From positions 33,593 through 97,592 of the forward strand of contig WBMW01005912.1 of assembly GCA_013396635.1 (NCBI GenBank): 64,000 nucleotides of DNA, written 5' to 3'. Positions 61,745-64,000 of this stretch are shown in pieces. Below the pieces are notes generated by a model. The model was not told the origin of the DNA, ran no database searches, and was given only the letters and a program-made list of their open reading frames with translations. Position 1 is the stretch's first letter. Every line of letters begins with the position of its first letter. Both the position numbers and the translations under genes were made by a program. This stretch comes from Penelope pileata. Lineage: Eukaryota; Chordata; Aves; Galliformes; Cracidae.

Positions 61745-64000
61745 ATAGGAAGAGGGTCACTGAAGAAGCAACAAATGTGGTTATTCTCAGAGAAAAAAAC
61801 ATGCTGAATATGATTCTGGACACGCCAAGTGACCTCTGCCTGCTGCCAATTTTCTTTAGCAGAAACTTAAACTATGTTTTAAATAGCAAATTAGATTGCC
61901 CCCAAGGACTACAGAGCTCTTGTCTTCCTATCCAAAGTGCTGTTACTTGGCAAAACAAGTTTAAATAGTTCTAAAACAATAATAAATAATAGTTCTAAAA
62001 AATAAATGTTTTTGTGGAGTTATTTGGAATGCATTTACAACACTTCTGTTGAATTAATCAGTTTTAATGCTTTAATACATCTTTTTTAACATTAATTCAG
62101 CAAAACACTATGATCAGTGATAATATGATTGGGGAAAAGTGAGGATGTATCTTTGCCTTCAAAAATTCAACAAAATTGGTGGAACAAGAGCTAAGTCCGT
62201 AACACCACTGCTGAAGGTGCCTAACCTCAGTGCTGCCAGGATTCTCAAAAGCTCACATATAGCCTTCAAGTTATCCTGAAGATGTCTTTCTTCTGGTGGG
62301 CACAATACTGCCAGCCCATTTTGGAAATCTACTTCAATGCAGAAGACAAAGGGGTATTTACACGTTATATATTCCTGTGCCATCCTCTCCTGTAGGTGAT
62401 GTTGACATCCTCCCTCAGAAGAGCTCTGTAAGATGCTAGGAATTGACCTTTTTATTTGTTTGTCCTTAGCCTGATTATACTTTTTGTTGGAAAATCGTGT
62501 GATGCTCACCTCAGGTCCACTCACCACAAAAGTGTGATTTCTCATTTGCCCAGCAAACAACTTGAACACTAGTCATGTTATTATCCTTATCCCTTTGTTT
62601 TCTTGTTTGTTCTTTCAAAAACCACTTTGATCCCTTCTTTCCGCAACTTTGTGTCCTCCCATAAACATCCCTTTTATAGATATTGAACAATTTTAAAATA
62701 CCTTTGCCTGCATCCCATAAAAATCTCTTAGCTCTACATGCTGTGACCTTCCTCAGCCTGAAAGATGCTCCAGAGAGCTGTTCCCTTTGTCAAAGTTAAG
62801 GAGTGTCCTCCAACCTGTGGATGTGAGGGTCCCTCAGGACGTGCTGGGGAGTGGCTGATTTGGGGTTCATCTGTCTGTGTGGAGATGAGATCTTTATCAT
62901 GCAACCAAGCTCCACTAGTGTAAGTCACCTGATTGCACCAGTGCTGGTTGGACTGCACTATAGCAGCTGTATTATGGAGTTAAGAATGCTTGGCCAGATG
63001 CTCTGCTGATGTGAACTACCACAACTCCACTGCCATCACAGCAGTCACGAGAATTGCCCCTGGCTGGTGTAGTCCCATTGCCCAGCAAGTTTTTCATACA
63101 CTATTCCTACTCTGAACTGTCAGGCATTTGCAGATGCATGTTTTGTTTTCTCTTTCTGATGCTGGCAAGATAGGGGAGAGCAAACTTGCTTTTGAGATCA
63201 GATGAGAAAAAGACTAATAATGTACTTTTTTTCTGTGTTTTGTTGCCCTCTCCTCTTTGTTCATCTCATGACAGGAAAGTTGTATGGAAAGAGACACAAA
63301 GATGCAGGTGGAGAAAGAGACAACGAGCACTTAAGCAACATAGCATGAACATTTCATATGTTACATTTAAGTGCTTGCTTGTTTTTCAGGTTTCTCTTTG
63401 TGCACATAACAAAACTCCCATGAGCTTATGAAATCAGATTAGTTTTAAAAACAATTGCTAAAAGGAGTGTGGTTTCTTTCCCTGAGACTTCAAATCTTAT
63501 TTTCCTGGAAAAGCTCATCCATTTTATAGTCTTTTGTTCACAGAGACCCTTTCCTGGTTTCAGAAACTGAAATCTCTCCTAAGTTAGTTCTGTAAAATAA
63601 ATATTTGGCAGGTGTGGGAGAGCACCTTGGAACTGCAAAGGAACATATTTTATCATCTTACCCTTTCACAATGGTATTTTCATCTGCTCAGGTGGTGAAC
63701 ACATGAGCTGTCTTTCTAATTTCATTACATATATATCAAGCTACAGCTATGAATAAAGATAATACAATAGTGACAACTACCACGTTCCCTTTCATGGTGT
63801 GCAACTGCTGTGAGTTTGCTGAAAACTGGAGAATCTTGTAAAAATCTGGAAGTTTTTCAGCAGTGACTGTTGAGATGTCACCATACCAGGAAAATGGCTT
63901 CAGTGATTTGAGAACTGTTATTTGTGAAGTTTACTACTCTGTTTCTTTTGAAGTCAGTGGTAAATGTCTGTATGGCTGCAGTGGGATCAGAACCTGATTT
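61745..64000. other. unique DNA, no supported gene
   Basis: About 2.26 kb. A 136-codon minus-strand frame (62159-62569) is noted in the findings but has no recognised family. The last 60 bases (about 63945-64000, AGTCAGTGGTAAATGTCTG, GCAGTGGGATCAGAACCTGA) resemble an old amniote repeat fossil and run out of the window. Confidence 0.5.

Noticed and set aside
1..64000. tRNA, rRNA, snRNA, CRISPR arrays and prokaryotic operons
   Set aside because: I looked for A/B-box and cloverleaf patterns, U6/U2/7SK starts, spaced identical repeats and tight gene packing, and saw none. The sequence is clearly vertebrate.

Overview
The window looks like bird (avian) nuclear DNA, AT-rich and gene-poor. The evidence is a set of CR1 LINE fragments with the typical avian 3' end (short runs of ATTCTATG-like units and no poly(A) tail), one solo LTR that resembles a widespread avian ERVL-type family, and the absence of any mammalian L1 or Alu-like repeat. 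The LTR type points weakly to Neoaves; that is inference. A 25-base run of N marks an assembly gap near the right end.

I find no protein-coding host gene that I can support. The only recognisable coding sequence is decayed reverse transcriptase of CR1 elements. The remaining open frames are those expected by chance, or are read through microsatellites. The window therefore looks like intergenic DNA or the inside of a very large intron.

Layout. 0-7 kb: a CR1 copy whose 3' end runs into a (CCATT)n array, then a (CTTCT)n array, a diverged 73-bp tandem duplication and a long (CCCTT)n array. 7-15 kb: mostly unique DNA with a minus-strand CR1 at 10.3-11.1 kb that keeps part of the reverse transcriptase C-terminus. 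15-37 kb: mostly unique, with an ancient CR1 reverse transcriptase fossil (15.3 kb), a short CR1 end (20.6 kb), a candidate conserved regulatory block around a perfect CRE (21.7-21.9 kb), several short inverted and direct repeats (24.9, 27.4, 29.7 kb), a nearly perfect 64-bp tandem duplication (33.15 kb), a GC-rich patch (33.8-34.2 kb) and an old CR1 remnant (35.7-36.1 kb). 37.7-42.0 kb: a CR1 cluster in both orientations, including a divergent pair whose reverse transcriptase and 3' regions are inverted copies of each other. 42-64 kb: mostly unique, with a solo LTR (48.46-48.93 kb), three minus-strand CR1 ends (54.8, 58.8 and 60.9 kb) and the assembly gap (61.72 kb).

No gene network can be described. 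The points most worth a second look are the CRE/GAGTAAT block at 21.7 kb, one candidate minus-strand exon at 44.2-44.4 kb, the inverted CR1 pair, and the three pentanucleotide arrays within 5.7 kb, one of which grew from a CR1 tail.
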